Assembly (NCBI RefSeq): GCF_014784055.1
Contig: NZ_CP061813.1
Span: 335,501-399,500 of the forward strand
Direction: 5' to 3'
Source of the DNA: Polaribacter haliotis
GTDB lineage: Bacteria; Bacteroidota; Bacteroidia; Flavobacteriales; Flavobacteriaceae
Length of the DNA: 64,000 nucleotides
Shown: positions 35,401 to 43,652 of the stretch, piece after piece
Numbering within the stretch: position 1 is the first letter of the stretch
How the letters are laid out: the number at the start of each line of letters is the position of its first letter
Notes under the pieces: generated by a model
The model's database searches: none
Told to the model about the DNA's origin: nothing
The model's input: only the letters and a program-made list of their open reading frames with translations
Translations under genes and position numbers: made by a program

Positions 35401-37040
35401 TGGAAACAACTTTAGATACATTGTTAAGTTTATCTACCGAAAATGAAGTAGTAGAATTTAAAGAAGCTAAAAACCAAATTGATAAAGATAAATTAGGTAA
35501 ATATTTTTCTGCTCTAGGAAATGAAGCAAATTTATCTAATAATTCTTGTGCTTGGTTATTGTTGGGTGTAAATAATAATAAAAAAATTATAGGTACAAAT
35601 ATTTCAGACACTCAATTAAATGAGTACAAGCAAGAAATTGCAAAACATACGTCACCCACAACCAATTTTATAAACACACATAGGGTAACTAAAAATGGTT
35701 TAGAGGTAATAATGTTACAAATACCTATCGCACCCAAAGGAATTCCTTTATCTTGGAAAGGGCATTGTTATGGTAGAGACGGTGAAAGTTTAGGAGCATT
35801 ATCATCTGACGAATATGATAGAATTAAAAATCAAAATAAAACAGAAGATTGGAGTGCTCAAATAATTAAAGAAGCTTCAATTTTAGATTTGTCTCAAGAA
35901 GCTATTACCCAAGCTCGTTTAAGATATACTCAAAAGAACCCTAATTTAGAAGAAGATATTAAACATTGGTCAGATACTGTTTTCTTAAATAAAGCAAAAC
36001 TTACTATAAAAGGTGCAATTACAAATGCTACAATAATTTTACTGGGTAAACCTGAATCAGAACATTTTATAAATCCTGCAACTTCTAAAATTACTTGGAT
36101 ACTTAAAGGCAGTGATAATATTGAAAAAGATTACGAACATTTTACTTGTCCTTTACTTTTAAATATTCAACAAGTTTATGGTAAAATACGAAACTTAAAG
36201 TATCGTTATCTTACAGATGGCACTTTGTTTCCAGAAGAAGTAGACCAATACGATTCTTACATCATTCGCGAAGGTTTAAACAATTCTATTGTGCATCAAG
36301 ATTATACATTGGGTGGTAAAATATTGGTGGTAGAAAACGAAAATGCAACCTTAACTTTTGCTAATGCTGGTAGTTTTATTCCGCAAAGTATTGAAACCGT
36401 AATTAAAGCAGATGCACCAGAATCTAAATACCGTAATAAATTTTTAGCAGATGCTATGGTCAACTTAAATATGATTGATACCATAGGGAGTGGTATAAAA
36501 AAGATGTATCTAATTCAGCGTAAAAAATATTTCCCTTTACCAGATTACGATTTAACTAATAACAAAGTAAAAGTTACCATTACAGGTAAAATTGTTGATG
36601 TAAATTATGCTCGTAAAATAGCCCAAATGCCAAATTTATCTTTAGAAGAAATTATGCTTTTAGATAAGGTCGCTAAAAATAAAATATTAAGTGCAGAGGA
36701 AATAAAAACCCTTAAAACAAAGAAACTTATTGAAGGCAGAAAACCTAATTTTTATATATCATCTAAAGTGGCATCAGCAACTAATCAAAAAGGAGATTAT
36801 ATAAAAATGAGAGGCTTTAAAGATGAACATTATAAAAAAATGATTTTAGAATATTTAGATAAATATAAAAGTGCATCAAAAGAAGATATTGATAAACTCA
36901 TTTTAGATATACTACCTAATGTTTTAGATATTAATAAAAAGAAGAATAAATTAAGAAATATTATCTATTCGATGTCTAAAAAAGATAATAGCATCAATAA
37001 TATAGGAACAAATAGAAAACCTATTTGGATAAAAGTTTAA
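35400..37040 (+). CDS. AlbA_2 (Schlafen-like) ATP-binding protein
   Basis: 546-residue COG2865-type protein. The N-terminal AlbA_2 domain shows NEVVEFKEAKNQIDKDKLGKYFSALGNEANLSNNSCAWLLLGVNN. A middle GHKL-like ATPase half shows EGLNNSIVHQDYTLGGKILVVENE (N-box), FANAGSF, KYRNKFLADAMVNLNMIDTIGSGIKKM, and the C-terminal part has winged-helix character. Such proteins occur inside restriction and defence operons as regulators or effectors. It overlaps the methyltransferase stop by one base (TAATG) and is followed by three 15-bp repeats before the helicase gene. Confidence 0.88.
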   Translation: METTLDTLLSLSTENEVVEFKEAKNQIDKDKLGKYFSALGNEANLSNNSCAWLLLGVNNNKKIIGTNISDTQLNEYKQEIAKHTSPTTNFINTHRVTKNGLEVIMLQIPIAPKGIPLSWKGHCYGRDGESLGALSSDEYDRIKNQNKTEDWSAQIIKEASILDLSQEAITQARLRYTQKNPNLEEDIKHWSDTVFLNKAKLTIKGAITNATIILLGKPESEHFINPATSKITWILKGSDNIEKDYEHFTCPLLLNIQQVYGKIRNLKYRYLTDGTLFPEEVDQYDSYIIREGLNNSIVHQDYTLGGKILVVENENATLTFANAGSFIPQSIETVIKADAPESKYRNKFLADAMVNLNMIDTIGSGIKKMYLIQRKKYFPLPDYDLTNNKVKVTITGKIVDVNYARKIAQMPNLSLEEIMLLDKVAKNKILSAEEIKTLKTKKLIEGRKPNFYISSKVASATNQKGDYIKMRGFKDEHYKKMILEYLDKYKSASKEDIDKLILDILPNVLDINKKKNKLRNIIYSMSKKDNSINNIGTNRKPIWIKV

Positions 37041-37056
37041 CTAAATCAAATAAAAT

Positions 37057-37168
37057 TTAGATAAACTTTAGACATTTTTTAGATAAACTTTAGTTGTTTA
37101 AGCATGTTTAACCGCTATAAAACAATAGGTTACAGTAATATAAATTAGACATTTTAGATAAACTTTAG
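37057..37168 (+). repeat. Three 15-bp direct repeats upstream of the helicase gene
   Basis: TTAGATAAACTTTAG occurs perfectly at 37057-37071, 37079-37093 and 37154-37168. The last copy ends six bases before the helicase ATG, where a ribosome site would normally be. They are candidate operators for the winged-helix protein encoded just upstream, or control of helicase and nuclease expression. Confidence 0.7.
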
Positions 37169-37174
37169 ATATTT

Positions 37175-39112
37175 ATGCCAGATATAGTACACGTAAAATA
37201 CCAACAAACAGGAAAAAGTAAAAGTACCAATGAGTATGGTATGAGAGAAATGCAACAAAAAGCATTTGAGGCTCGTACTGCTCAATATTTATTAATTAAA
37301 GCACCGCCAGCTTCTGGTAAATCTCGTGCATTAATGTTTATTGGTTTAGATAAATTAATAAATCAAGATATAAAGAAAGTAATTGTAGCAGTTCCAGAAC
37401 GGTCTATTGGTAGTTCATTTGCTAAAACAGAATTAAAGAAGTTTGGTTTTTTTGCAGATTGGGAACCTAATCCAAGATATAATTTATGTACGCCTGGTAT
37501 AGAAAAAAGCAAAGTAACTGCATTTCTGAATTTTTTAGAAAGTGACGAAAAAATACTAATTTGTACACACGCTACATTGCGTTTTGCTTTTGATGCAATA
37601 GATGAAAAACAACTCAATGATTGTTTATTGGCAATAGATGAATTTCATCACGTATCCGTAGATGGTGATAATAAATTAGGATTGGTTTTAAGTAGTGTAA
37701 TGGAAAAATCTACTGCACACGTAGTTGCAATGACTGGTTCTTTCTTTAGAGGAGATTCTGTACCAATTTTATTACCAGAAGATGAAGCAAAGTTTACTAA
37801 AGTAAAGTACGATTATTACCAACAACTAAATGGCTATAATTATTTAAAATCATTAGGTATTGGGTATCACTTCTATCAAGGGAAATATACTTCTGCTATT
37901 CACGAGATATTAGATGAAAACAAAAAAACAATAATTCATATACCAAGTGTAAATTCTGGAGAGTCTGAAAAAGATAAATATGAAGAAGTGAATAGAATTG
38001 TAGATGGTTTAGGTGAATTAGACTATCAAGACCCAGATACAGGTGTTTTATATGTAATAAGTAATGCTACAGGTAAAACGTTAAAGATTGCAGATTTAGT
38101 TCACGATAATCAAAAGGATAGAGATAAAATACAAGAATATTTACGTAATGTAACAAGTGTAGATGATATAGATATTATCATAGCATTAGGTATGGCAAAA
38201 GAAGGGTTTGATTGGCCATATTGCGAACACGCTTTAACGGTTGGTTATAGAGGTTCATTAACAGAAATTATTCAAATTATAGGTAGAGCAACAAGAGATA
38301 GTGAAAATAAATCACATTCTCAGTTTACCAATTTAATAGCACAACCAGATGCAGAAGATGACTTAGTAAAATTATCAGTAAATAATATGCTAAAAGCTAT
38401 TACAGCATCATTGTTAATGGAGCAAGTGTTAGCACCTAATTTTAAATTTAAACCAAAATTTCCAGACGAAGATGATGATAATTCAGAAGATGACGATGAT
38501 ACTATAAAAATAAATGGCTTTAAGTTACCAAGTTCACAAAGAGCAAAAGATATTATTGAAAGTGATATTAATGACTTGAAAGCAAAAATAATGCAAGATG
38601 ATACAATGCTAAAGGCAATGCCTGGTAATGTAGACCCAGAAGTTATTAATAAAGTATTGATACCTAAAATTATTAAAGAAACCTATCCAGACTTATCTGA
38701 TGAAGAAGTAGAATCAGTACGTCAACACGTAGTAGTGGATTCTGTTGTTAAAAATGGTACTATTGAAGAAGTAGGCGATAAACGCTTTATTCGTATGGCA
38801 GATAGTTTTGTAAATATTGATGATATTAATATTGATTTAATAGATACAATCAATCCATTTCAGAAGGCATTTGAAATATTATCTAAATCAGTAACAGCAT
38901 CAGTATTTAAAGCAATCCAAGAAACTATTGATGCTACAAGAATAACAATGACTGATGAGGAAGCAATTATATTGTGGCCTAAAATAAAAAACTGGATAGC
39001 AAAAACAGGAGAACAACCAAGTATTCAATCTTTCGACCCACAAGAAAGACGTTTAGCGGAAGCAATTATATTTTTAAAAGAGCAAAAGCGTAAAGCCCAA
39101 GCAAATGAGTAA
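37175..39112 (+). CDS. DEAD/DEAH-type helicase, YeeB-like
   Basis: 645-residue SF2 helicase. Motif I is LLIKAPPASGKSRALMF, Ia is KVIVAVPERSIG, II is LLAIDEFHHVS (DEFH), III is VAMTGSFFRGD, V is IIALGMAKEGFDWPYCEHALTVG and VI is GSLTEIIQIIGRATRD. An acidic linker (DEDDDNSEDDDD) follows at about residue 430, then a helical C-terminal domain. Its stop overlaps the nuclease gene by eight bases. The order methyltransferase, helicase, GIY-YIG protein matches the yeeA-yeeB-yeeC arrangement of Bacillus subtilis (from memory). It would translocate DNA for a nuclease partner. Confidence 0.9.
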   Translation: MPDIVHVKYQQTGKSKSTNEYGMREMQQKAFEARTAQYLLIKAPPASGKSRALMFIGLDKLINQDIKKVIVAVPERSIGSSFAKTELKKFGFFADWEPNPRYNLCTPGIEKSKVTAFLNFLESDEKILICTHATLRFAFDAIDEKQLNDCLLAIDEFHHVSVDGDNKLGLVLSSVMEKSTAHVVAMTGSFFRGDSVPILLPEDEAKFTKVKYDYYQQLNGYNYLKSLGIGYHFYQGKYTSAIHEILDENKKTIIHIPSVNSGESEKDKYEEVNRIVDGLGELDYQDPDTGVLYVISNATGKTLKIADLVHDNQKDRDKIQEYLRNVTSVDDIDIIIALGMAKEGFDWPYCEHALTVGYRGSLTEIIQIIGRATRDSENKSHSQFTNLIAQPDAEDDLVKLSVNNMLKAITASLLMEQVLAPNFKFKPKFPDEDDDNSEDDDDTIKINGFKLPSSQRAKDIIESDINDLKAKIMQDDTMLKAMPGNVDPEVINKVLIPKIIKETYPDLSDEEVESVRQHVVVDSVVKNGTIEEVGDKRFIRMADSFVNIDDINIDLIDTINPFQKAFEILSKSVTASVFKAIQETIDATRITMTDEEAIILWPKIKNWIAKTGEQPSIQSFDPQERRLAEAIIFLKEQKRKAQANE

Positions 39113-40295
39113 AAAGAAAACATTAGAAGATATATTTAATGATGATGAGTTTGGAATTTTAGATTCTAAACCCAAAAACTCTAATGTAAAAACTGAAGAC
39201 GAACGCTTAATTGAATCGTTCCAAGATATTAATGTCTTTTTTGAAAAGAATAATCGTGAACCAGAAGCAACTAATGTAACTGAATTTAAACTGCTATCAA
39301 GATTAAAAGCATTAAGAAAAGATGCTAAAAAAGTAGAAATATTAAAACCTTATGATTCGCATAACCTTTTAAACACTAAAGAAGAAGTAAAATCAGTAGA
39401 AGATATATTAAATGATGATGATTTAGGGATATTAGATACAGATGAAACCTTGTCTATATTTAAGTTGAAGAATGTAAAGAGCGCATCAGAAAGAGCAGAA
39501 ACAGATTTTACAGCAAGAAGAAAAGCAATGAGTAATAAGGATTTTGCGCCTTATGAAACACAATTTAAAAAAGTACATAAAGAATTAAGAGAAGGTAAAC
39601 GTAAATTAAAAGAATTTAAAGACGTAGAAAAAAACCTTGAAGAAGGTAAATATTATGTTTTAGATGGTGTATTGTTATTTTTAGAAAAAGATGGTTCAGA
39701 GAATAGGCAAATAGGTGATAGAACAAGAAAAGATGGTAGGACTATAACTATTTTTGAAAATGGTACAGTTAGTAATATGTTTTATCGTTCATTAGCAAAA
39801 GCATTATATAATAACGGAAGTATTGTTTCAGATACAGATAAAGATGCAGAGGATGAACTTTTTAAAAATGCAAATATCATCACAGATGAAGATGATGTAA
39901 CAGGTTGGATTTATGTATTACAATCTAAATCAAAAAATAAAGAAATAGCATCTATTAAAGATTTGTATAAAATAGGGTATTCAACAGTTCCTGTTACTGA
40001 ACGTATAAAAAATGCATCAAAAGAGGCTACATATTTAATGGCTGATGTTCGTATAGTAAATGCGTATAGAATTTATAATGTAATTACTCAAGATTTTGAA
40101 AGTTTAATACATCGCTTCTTTGCAGAAGTATGTTTAAATGTAGATATAAAAGATGAAAAAGGTAGAAGAATAACACCAAGAGAGTGGTTTGTTGTTCCTT
40201 TTCAAATTATTGAAAAAGTTATTTCTTTAATAGAAACAGGTGATATAGTTAACTATAAATATGATAGTGTTAATCAAGCCTTATTAGAAAATTAA
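39105..40295 (+). CDS. GIY-YIG nuclease (T5orf172 type), YeeC-like
   Basis: 396-residue protein. The C-terminal domain (about residues 265-385) is a T5orf172-type GIY-YIG fold: GWIYVLQSKSK...LYKIGYSTVPVTERIKNASKEA (the GIY half, YIG half and the Arg), then FESLIHRFFAEVCLNVDI and REWFVVPF. The N-terminal region carries two copies of a short acidic motif, LEDIFNDDEFGILD (residue 4 on) and VEDILNDDDLGILD (about residue 97 on). They may dock onto another subunit. It is the probable cleavage enzyme of the operon. Confidence 0.86.
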   Translation: MSKKKTLEDIFNDDEFGILDSKPKNSNVKTEDERLIESFQDINVFFEKNNREPEATNVTEFKLLSRLKALRKDAKKVEILKPYDSHNLLNTKEEVKSVEDILNDDDLGILDTDETLSIFKLKNVKSASERAETDFTARRKAMSNKDFAPYETQFKKVHKELREGKRKLKEFKDVEKNLEEGKYYVLDGVLLFLEKDGSENRQIGDRTRKDGRTITIFENGTVSNMFYRSLAKALYNNGSIVSDTDKDAEDELFKNANIITDEDDVTGWIYVLQSKSKNKEIASIKDLYKIGYSTVPVTERIKNASKEATYLMADVRIVNAYRIYNVITQDFESLIHRFFAEVCLNVDIKDEKGRRITPREWFVVPFQIIEKVISLIETGDIVNYKYDSVNQALLEN

Positions 40296-40322
40296 TAATC
40301 TGTTGTGTAGTTTTAGTGTTTA

Positions 40323-40751
40323 ATGAATTGGGTAATTAATAATATGAAAGATAGTTTAGTTAATTTATTGTTTGAAGAATTTAAGCAAGAGTGTTTATTT
40401 GAAGAGTTAGAACAGAAAGGTATTGACTTAACTAAGGTGTCTGTTCAGATTTATGATATTGTATTAGATTTAATTGGCTTTCCCAAAGATAATACAAAAA
40501 ACTATGACTTTAATGCTCTTAATGGATTAGAACATAATCCTAAGCTTGGGAAATTACCAGATGATGATTTATGTTGTAGAGATTGGTTATACGATAAATA
40601 TTATGATACAATTCAAACAATCGAGAAGAAACAAAAAATTGAGGTTACTGATAAAGGTTTGAAAATGATTGAGTATAATGATGAAGAATTGATAAAGTCT
40701 AAACTAAATGATTTTGTTGATTGGTTATATTTAGAATATTCCAATATTTAA
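40323..40751 (+). CDS. Small acidic protein downstream of the defence operon
   Basis: 142-residue acidic protein, not recognised. There are no signal peptide or membrane segments. A CC pair (LCCRDWLYDKYYDTI) and alternating helical segments are visible. An alternative ATG is at 40344 (MKDSLVNLLFEEF). It follows the nuclease gene by 27 bases and is probably the last gene of the operon. Regulation or inhibition of the nuclease is possible, but nothing in the sequence shows it. Confidence 0.6.
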   Translation: MNWVINNMKDSLVNLLFEEFKQECLFEELEQKGIDLTKVSVQIYDIVLDLIGFPKDNTKNYDFNALNGLEHNPKLGKLPDDDLCCRDWLYDKYYDTIQTIEKKQKIEVTDKGLKMIEYNDEELIKSKLNDFVDWLYLEYSNI

Positions 40752-41759
40752 TAATTAGTACTTTAAAATTCCCCATAAAATAAAACCCAGTTTTTTCGTA
40801 CCTCAAAATCCTCTGTCTTTTATTTTATTCCGCTCACCATTCTAGTTTAGCGTTTTTTTATCTTTAAGGTAATAGCATATTGCAATTTGGTTTTCATAAA
40901 ATCAAACCAAATCGCAACAAGCTATTTCATATTATTTTTTCATAAAACCCTAAACTTCCCAAAGCTATGTTACATAATAGAAGTTATAGTAGCAAAAACC
41001 TTTTCAATGGTACGCTACGCTAAGTTTTTATGTTTTGGTAGCTATAACTGCTATTATGTAAAATATCCGCTCATCCAACGCGCACTTCCGAACATCAAAC
41101 CACATTTTGTACTAATAATGAACATTCCAGCATTCTTGCATTGTTTTTATAAGTGCTTTTTTAGTTTCATTTCAACAAGGCTTTTAATTTTGAAGTTGAG
41201 GTTTATATAAGATAATTTGTAAAGCACCTATAAAATCAAAAAATCCAAATAAGAGTATTACCATTTATTTGTCAATAACATTAGTAAAGCCATAAGAAAA
41301 TAGAGTACAAAACAAATAAAGGTCAATACACTTATTTCCGCTACTGCCAGCGCACTAGGTACTTTAATATTGTTTTTATTTCTTATCTCATTCCATTGCA
41401 CAAAACCATCGTTAAGTCCAAGTATTCCTTATCTCAAGTCTTTGTTTATTCCATTTCACTAAAAAATAAAAATGTCCTAACATCATATTTAGTACTAAAA
41501 AAAAATAAAAAAGATAGCAAATATAAGTGCCTTGCTACAGCCAACGCTAAAAGCCTGTAAAGGTCAAGCCCTACGGGTTTTGAATAAAACTTTTTTCACA
41601 ATATTTATTCTTTTTCATTAAACATTTTAACTCAAAAAACTTTTACCCAAAAACCTTGACAGCCTTATCCAAGGCACTTTTAGATAGCACATCTTTTTTC
41701 TTTCTTTTCAAAAAATAATGGCGCGAAGCGTAGCGAAGCAAATTTTAAATTGGATAGCT
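40752..41759. other. Non-coding 1.0 kb stretch with two large inverted repeats
   Basis: No convincing gene is seen. Two strong hairpins occur: TTGCAATTTGGTTT/AAACCAAATCGCAA (40880-40893, 40904-40917; one mismatch, 10-base loop) and a 20-base pair of arms at 40970-40989 and 41042-41061 (19 of 20 matched, 52-base loop). Later bases include GCGAAGCGTAGCGAAGC-type sequence at 41720. Such structure suits a replication, transfer or single-strand origin for an element with a Rep-like gene (inference). Confidence 0.5.
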
Positions 41760-42200
41760 ATGTCAACTTTTGAACTGAAAACACACCGAAGCGGAAGAAC
41801 TTACTCGAAACCTCATTTTTTTATACTAAACAAAGGTCTAAACAGCGGAAAACCGCTTTCAAATCCTTGTCCTAACTGTTTTGTAGTGAAAACTGCAACC
41901 GAAAAAGAAAAAAACACGCTGTTTCATTTATCTATGATGCTACAAATAGGTGGTTTTTACGCTTATTATCTAAAAGGAAGTGTTATTCCATTTATATCAA
42001 TAGATGATTGCAGAAACACGCTTAAAAATAGTTTAAAGCACAATAAAAATTCGGGTTTTGAACTTCAAAAACAAATTAATTTAGTTTCTGTTATCAGTAA
42101 AAAAGAAAAAAAGTTACAAAATGTCATTGATAAAATGTCAGTTTTAAAGGTTGCATATATACGTAATTGCTTCAAGCTAATGCAAACTAAAGAAGCTTAA
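41760..42200 (+). CDS. DUF6943-family protein
   Basis: 146-residue protein. FELKTHRSGRTYSKPHFFILNKGLNSGKPLSNPCPNCFVV and the later GSVIPFISIDDCRNTL are the conserved pattern I associate with DUF6943, a Bacteroidota mobile-element protein of unknown function. The CPNC pair could bind metal. The ATG at 41760 is chosen because the upstream ATG at 41718 lies in a GCGAAGCGTAGCGAAGC-type repeat. It lies near the right end of the island. Confidence 0.7.
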   Translation: MSTFELKTHRSGRTYSKPHFFILNKGLNSGKPLSNPCPNCFVVKTATEKEKNTLFHLSMMLQIGGFYAYYLKGSVIPFISIDDCRNTLKNSLKHNKNSGFELQKQINLVSVISKKEKKLQNVIDKMSVLKVAYIRNCFKLMQTKEA

Positions 42201-42337
42201 CGCAAAGGCATCATAATACGCTGAAACTGTAACAAAATGGCATAATTTTCGTTATATTAGAAGAGTAAACAAAGTTTAAAAGCAATATCAAGTCCGTACC
42301 AAATCCGAACAAGTATTAATTTTAAATTGTTATAGTA

Positions 42338-42979
42338 ATGGGGAAAATTTCTCAAGGTATTTTAGGAGGGTTATCAGGAAAAGTAGGTAACGTTATTGGT
42401 GGTAGTTGGAAAGGTATTGACTACATCAGAATTAAGCCATCAAGTGTGGCGAATCCTCGAACAGAGGGGCAAGTCAATCAGCGTAATAAATTTACTGTTA
42501 CATTGGAGTATTTACAACCGAACAAAGAGTTCTTGAAAGTCGGTTATAAATCATTTGCGACAAAGAAAACAGAATTTAATGCTGCAATGTCTTATGTGTT
42601 GAATAATGCAGTAGGAGGTACTGCGCCAAACTTTACGGTAGATTATTCGAATGCTCTATTAAGTAGAGGTTCATTATCTGGAGCTTTAAATGCAACAACA
42701 GATTTAGCAACAGCAGGACAAGTTTCTTTTGCTTGGGATGATAACTCAACTGAAGGAAATGCAAACACAACAGATAAAGCTATGGTTTTGGTTTACAATC
42801 CAAGTAAAAAAGAATCAATGTATATTCTAGATGGTGCGATTAGAACCGCAGGTTCTCAAATAGTAAACATACCAGGAACTTATGCAGGAGATACAGTAGA
42901 GCTGTTTATAGCGTTTGTTTCCGCTGATGGTACACAAGTATCAAACAGTTTGTATTTAGGCTCTGGTACGGCAGCTTAA
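42338..42979 (+). CDS. DUF6266-family protein
   Basis: 213-residue protein. MGKISQGILGGLSGKVGNVIGGSWKGIDYIRIKPSSVANPRTEGQVNQRNKF is the DUF6266 N-terminal pattern, found in Bacteroidota. The rest looks like a beta-rich domain (AMVLVYNPSKKESMYILDGAIRTAGSQIVNIPGTYAGDTVELFIAFVSADG). The function is unknown. Base composition is slightly richer in G and C than the island average. It has its own terminator and lies between DUF6943 and the right attachment copy. Confidence 0.82.
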   Translation: MGKISQGILGGLSGKVGNVIGGSWKGIDYIRIKPSSVANPRTEGQVNQRNKFTVTLEYLQPNKEFLKVGYKSFATKKTEFNAAMSYVLNNAVGGTAPNFTVDYSNALLSRGSLSGALNATTDLATAGQVSFAWDDNSTEGNANTTDKAMVLVYNPSKKESMYILDGAIRTAGSQIVNIPGTYAGDTVELFIAFVSADGTQVSNSLYLGSGTAA

Positions 42980-43004
42980 TAACTTTAAGCGTAAATACAT
43001 ACAA

Positions 43005-43041
43005 AAAGAAACCGTTACAGTATATTTGTAACGGTTTCTTT
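43005..43041 (+). terminator. Terminator after the DUF6266 gene
   Basis: AAAGAAACCGTTACA and TGTAACGGTTTCTTT form a perfect 15-base stem with a seven-base loop, 26 bases after the stop. Confidence 0.88.
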
Positions 43042-43088
43042 ATGCTTTTAGATTACTATTTTTACCTCTTAATTTTATAGCTTAAAAA

Positions 43089-43109
43089 GTTGTACCTATG
43101 TTGTACCTT
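43089..43109 (+). repeat. GTTGTACC direct repeats near the right island end
   Basis: Two GTTGTACC copies (43089-43096, 43100-43107), the second inside ATGTTGTACCTT, mirror the pair at 27950-27971. Confidence 0.55.
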
Positions 43110-43168
43110 TTTCATTTAATTCTTTATTAAATCAATAAAATCAATACTTTCAAGGTATTATTTACACA

Positions 43169-43180
43169 ACACGTTGTTGT
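43169..43180 (+). other. attR core of the genomic island
   Basis: ACACGTTGTTGT, identical to 27825-27836. It is followed by GTTTAG, so the original junction read TATACACGTTGTTGTGTTTAG-like sequence and began the next cassette. Confidence 0.65.
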
Positions 43181-43182
43181 GT

Positions 43183-43596
43183 TTAGTTTTTTTCAAAATA
43201 TAGAGTTTTTTTAATTCCGTTTTTGTCAATAATATATTTTTCAACATATTCTTGGTCAAAAAGAATTTCATAGTTCTCAGGTTTATTCATTAAAACTCTC
43301 ACTTTAAATACTTTTCCAATATTATTTTCTCCTTCAAGAGTTTTTGTTGTTTCTCCAAAATGTTTTTTCCCATTATACATAAACCAAAACTTGTACTTAA
43401 ATAGAGGTCCAACTCTGATTCCACTTACAATTCGTTTTTTTTCATATATTTTACCATAAGTTTCAACGGAATTTTGTTTCAATTCAATTTTCTGAATAAC
43501 AAAGTAAAAAAGAACTATTGATAAAATTAAGACTCCTAATTTCCAACTATTTTTTTTGTAATAATTCCAAGTTTTAGAAATCTTACTTTGTTTCAT
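43183..43596 (-). CDS. Small membrane protein, DUF3592-like (cassette gene)
   Basis: 137-residue protein with one membrane segment near the N-terminus (LGVLILSIVLFYFVIQ) and a short extracytoplasmic beta-rich domain (VETYGKIYEKKRIVSGIR..YKFWFMYNGKKHFGE), resembling DUF3592. The function is unknown. Its stop lies at the cassette's left edge, beside the attachment core. The opposite cassette end has been lost at the IS insertion. Confidence 0.6.
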   Translation of the reverse strand: MKQSKISKTWNYYKKNSWKLGVLILSIVLFYFVIQKIELKQNSVETYGKIYEKKRIVSGIRVGPLFKYKFWFMYNGKKHFGETTKTLEGENNIGKVFKVRVLMNKPENYEILFDQEYVEKYIIDKNGIKKTLYFEKN

Positions 43597-43652
43597 TAAT
43601 TTTCTTTTTCAAATGTCTTGTCCTGAAATATGGCTACAGGTTAAAATTGAAT

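Larger units (their letters stand above)
27837..43180. mobile_element. 15.3 kb integrated genomic island carrying a restriction-type defence operon
   Basis: The segment is bounded by the 12 bp direct repeat ACACGTTGTTGT. It carries a tyrosine integrase at the left end, an excisionase-like HTH gene, a Rep-like gene, a four-gene modification/helicase/nuclease operon, a hairpin-rich non-coding stretch, and DUF6943 and DUF6266 genes. GTTGTACC pairs occur near both ends. No conjugation genes are seen, so it would be an integrative or mobilizable element rather than an ICE. It interrupts the cassette array exactly at a junction. Confidence 0.75.

Noticed and set aside
40887..41210. 107-codon reading frame in the hairpin-rich stretch
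   Set aside because: It runs through both arms of a large inverted repeat, has biased hydrophobic/aromatic content and no family resemblance; it is more likely chance in non-coding DNA.
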